Shown piece by piece: positions 5,805 to 5,983 of a stretch of DNA of 5,983 bases. Every line of letters starts with the position of its first letter. Position 1 is the first letter of the stretch. The DNA lies in contig JAQVUB010000180.1 in NCBI GenBank assembly GCA_028699735.1, positions 1-5,983 on the forward strand, written 5' to 3'. The notes under the pieces are model-generated. The model was not told the DNA's origin. It saw only the letters and a list, made by a program, of their open reading frames with translations, and made no database searches. The position numbers and the translations under genes were made by a program. The DNA comes from Lentisphaeria bacterium. GTDB lineage: Bacteria; Verrucomicrobiota; Lentisphaeria; Oligosphaerales; Oligosphaeraceae.

Positions 5805-5983
5805 TCACTTTTCAAGCATTCTAGTGGCATTGAAGATGGCGATCAGAGCCACGCCGATATCGGCAAAGACGGCTTCCCAGAGGGAGGTTTGGCCGGCTAT
5901 GCCGAAGGCCATAAAGGCAATTTTGATTCCCAGGGCAAAGATGATATTCTGCAGGAGGATGCTGCGGTTTTTGCGCGCCAGGC
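5805..5983 (-). CDS. P1B-type heavy-metal-transporting ATPase, C-terminal 58 residues (Zn/Cd/Pb class likely)
   Basis: The minus strand is open from the window edge to a TGA at 5805-5807 and encodes the last 58 residues of a membrane cation pump. The sequence includes SILLQNIIFALGIK (7-20) and SLWEAVFADIGVALIAIFNA (33-52), the final two transmembrane helices of heavy-metal ATPases. K20 and D41 are 21 residues apart, the same spacing as K693 and D714 in E. coli ZntA, where the aspartate is a metal ligand. Copper pumps of the CopA class have a different helix here. The pump would export Zn2+, Cd2+ or Pb2+ across the cytoplasmic membrane. The catalytic DKTGT site, the CPC-type motif and any N-terminal metal-binding domain lie outside the window. 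The gene converges on the ATPase gene. Confidence 0.9.
   Translation of the reverse strand, partial: LARKNRSILLQNIIFALGIKIAFMAFGIAGQTSLWEAVFADIGVALIAIFNATRMLEK

Overview
The window looks like the chromosome of an anaerobic, hydrogen-metabolising bacterium. The first 3.7 kb carries the 3' part of hydB and a complete hydA. These encode two subunits of a trimeric, NAD(H)-linked [FeFe] hydrogenase of the HydABC type, either electron-bifurcating or simply NADH-dependent. The host cannot be named with certainty. The mix of a HydABC-type enzyme, moderately GC-rich core genes and many intergenic repeats of the type TTTTTAACMACGAAAGACAC makes me think of anaerobic PVC-group bacteria (Kiritimatiellota/Lentisphaerota-like), but that is a low-confidence guess from general familiarity.

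Layout. (1) Positions 1-1478, plus strand: hydB, cut at its 5' end, a NuoF-like NADH/FMN subunit with a C-terminal pair of [4Fe-4S] clusters. (2) 1479-1671: a 193-bp gap filled by a long, nearly perfect inverted repeat (1503-1626), then the hydA ribosome binding site. (3) 1672-3741: hydA, with intact H-cluster motifs, five predicted accessory Fe-S clusters and an extra C-terminal domain. (4) 3757-3809: an intrinsic terminator closing the hydrogenase operon. (5) 3803-4398: about 600 bp without a credible gene. It holds nested repeats: a left-arm copy of the repeat seen between hydB and hydA, two facing arrays of 11-bp units, a second degenerate hairpin whose right flank matches the hydB-hydA repeat at 27 of 28 bases, and three copies of a 17-bp motif at exactly 33-bp spacing just upstream of the next gene. 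(6) 4408-5763: a single AAA-type ATPase gene of the DUF4143 family, visibly more AT-rich than the hydrogenase genes. (7) 5781-5801: another copy of the repeat arm. (8) 5805-5983, minus strand: the last 58 residues of a P1B-type heavy-metal ATPase, probably of the Zn/Cd/Pb class.

How it works together. HydB binds NADH and FMN and passes electrons through Fe-S clusters to HydA, which makes or consumes H2 at the H-cluster. HydC (NuoE-like) would be expected just upstream, outside the window. The ATPase gene is not obviously linked to hydrogen metabolism. It lies between inverted copies of the intergenic repeat, has a different base composition, and carries its own phased repeat array where an operator would sit, so it looks like an independent, possibly acquired cassette between the hydrogenase operon and the metal-ATPase gene. 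The items most worth a second look are the 33-bp-phased motif, the repeat-bounded cassette, the hairpin separating hydB from hydA, and the apparently cluster-less C-terminal domain of HydA.
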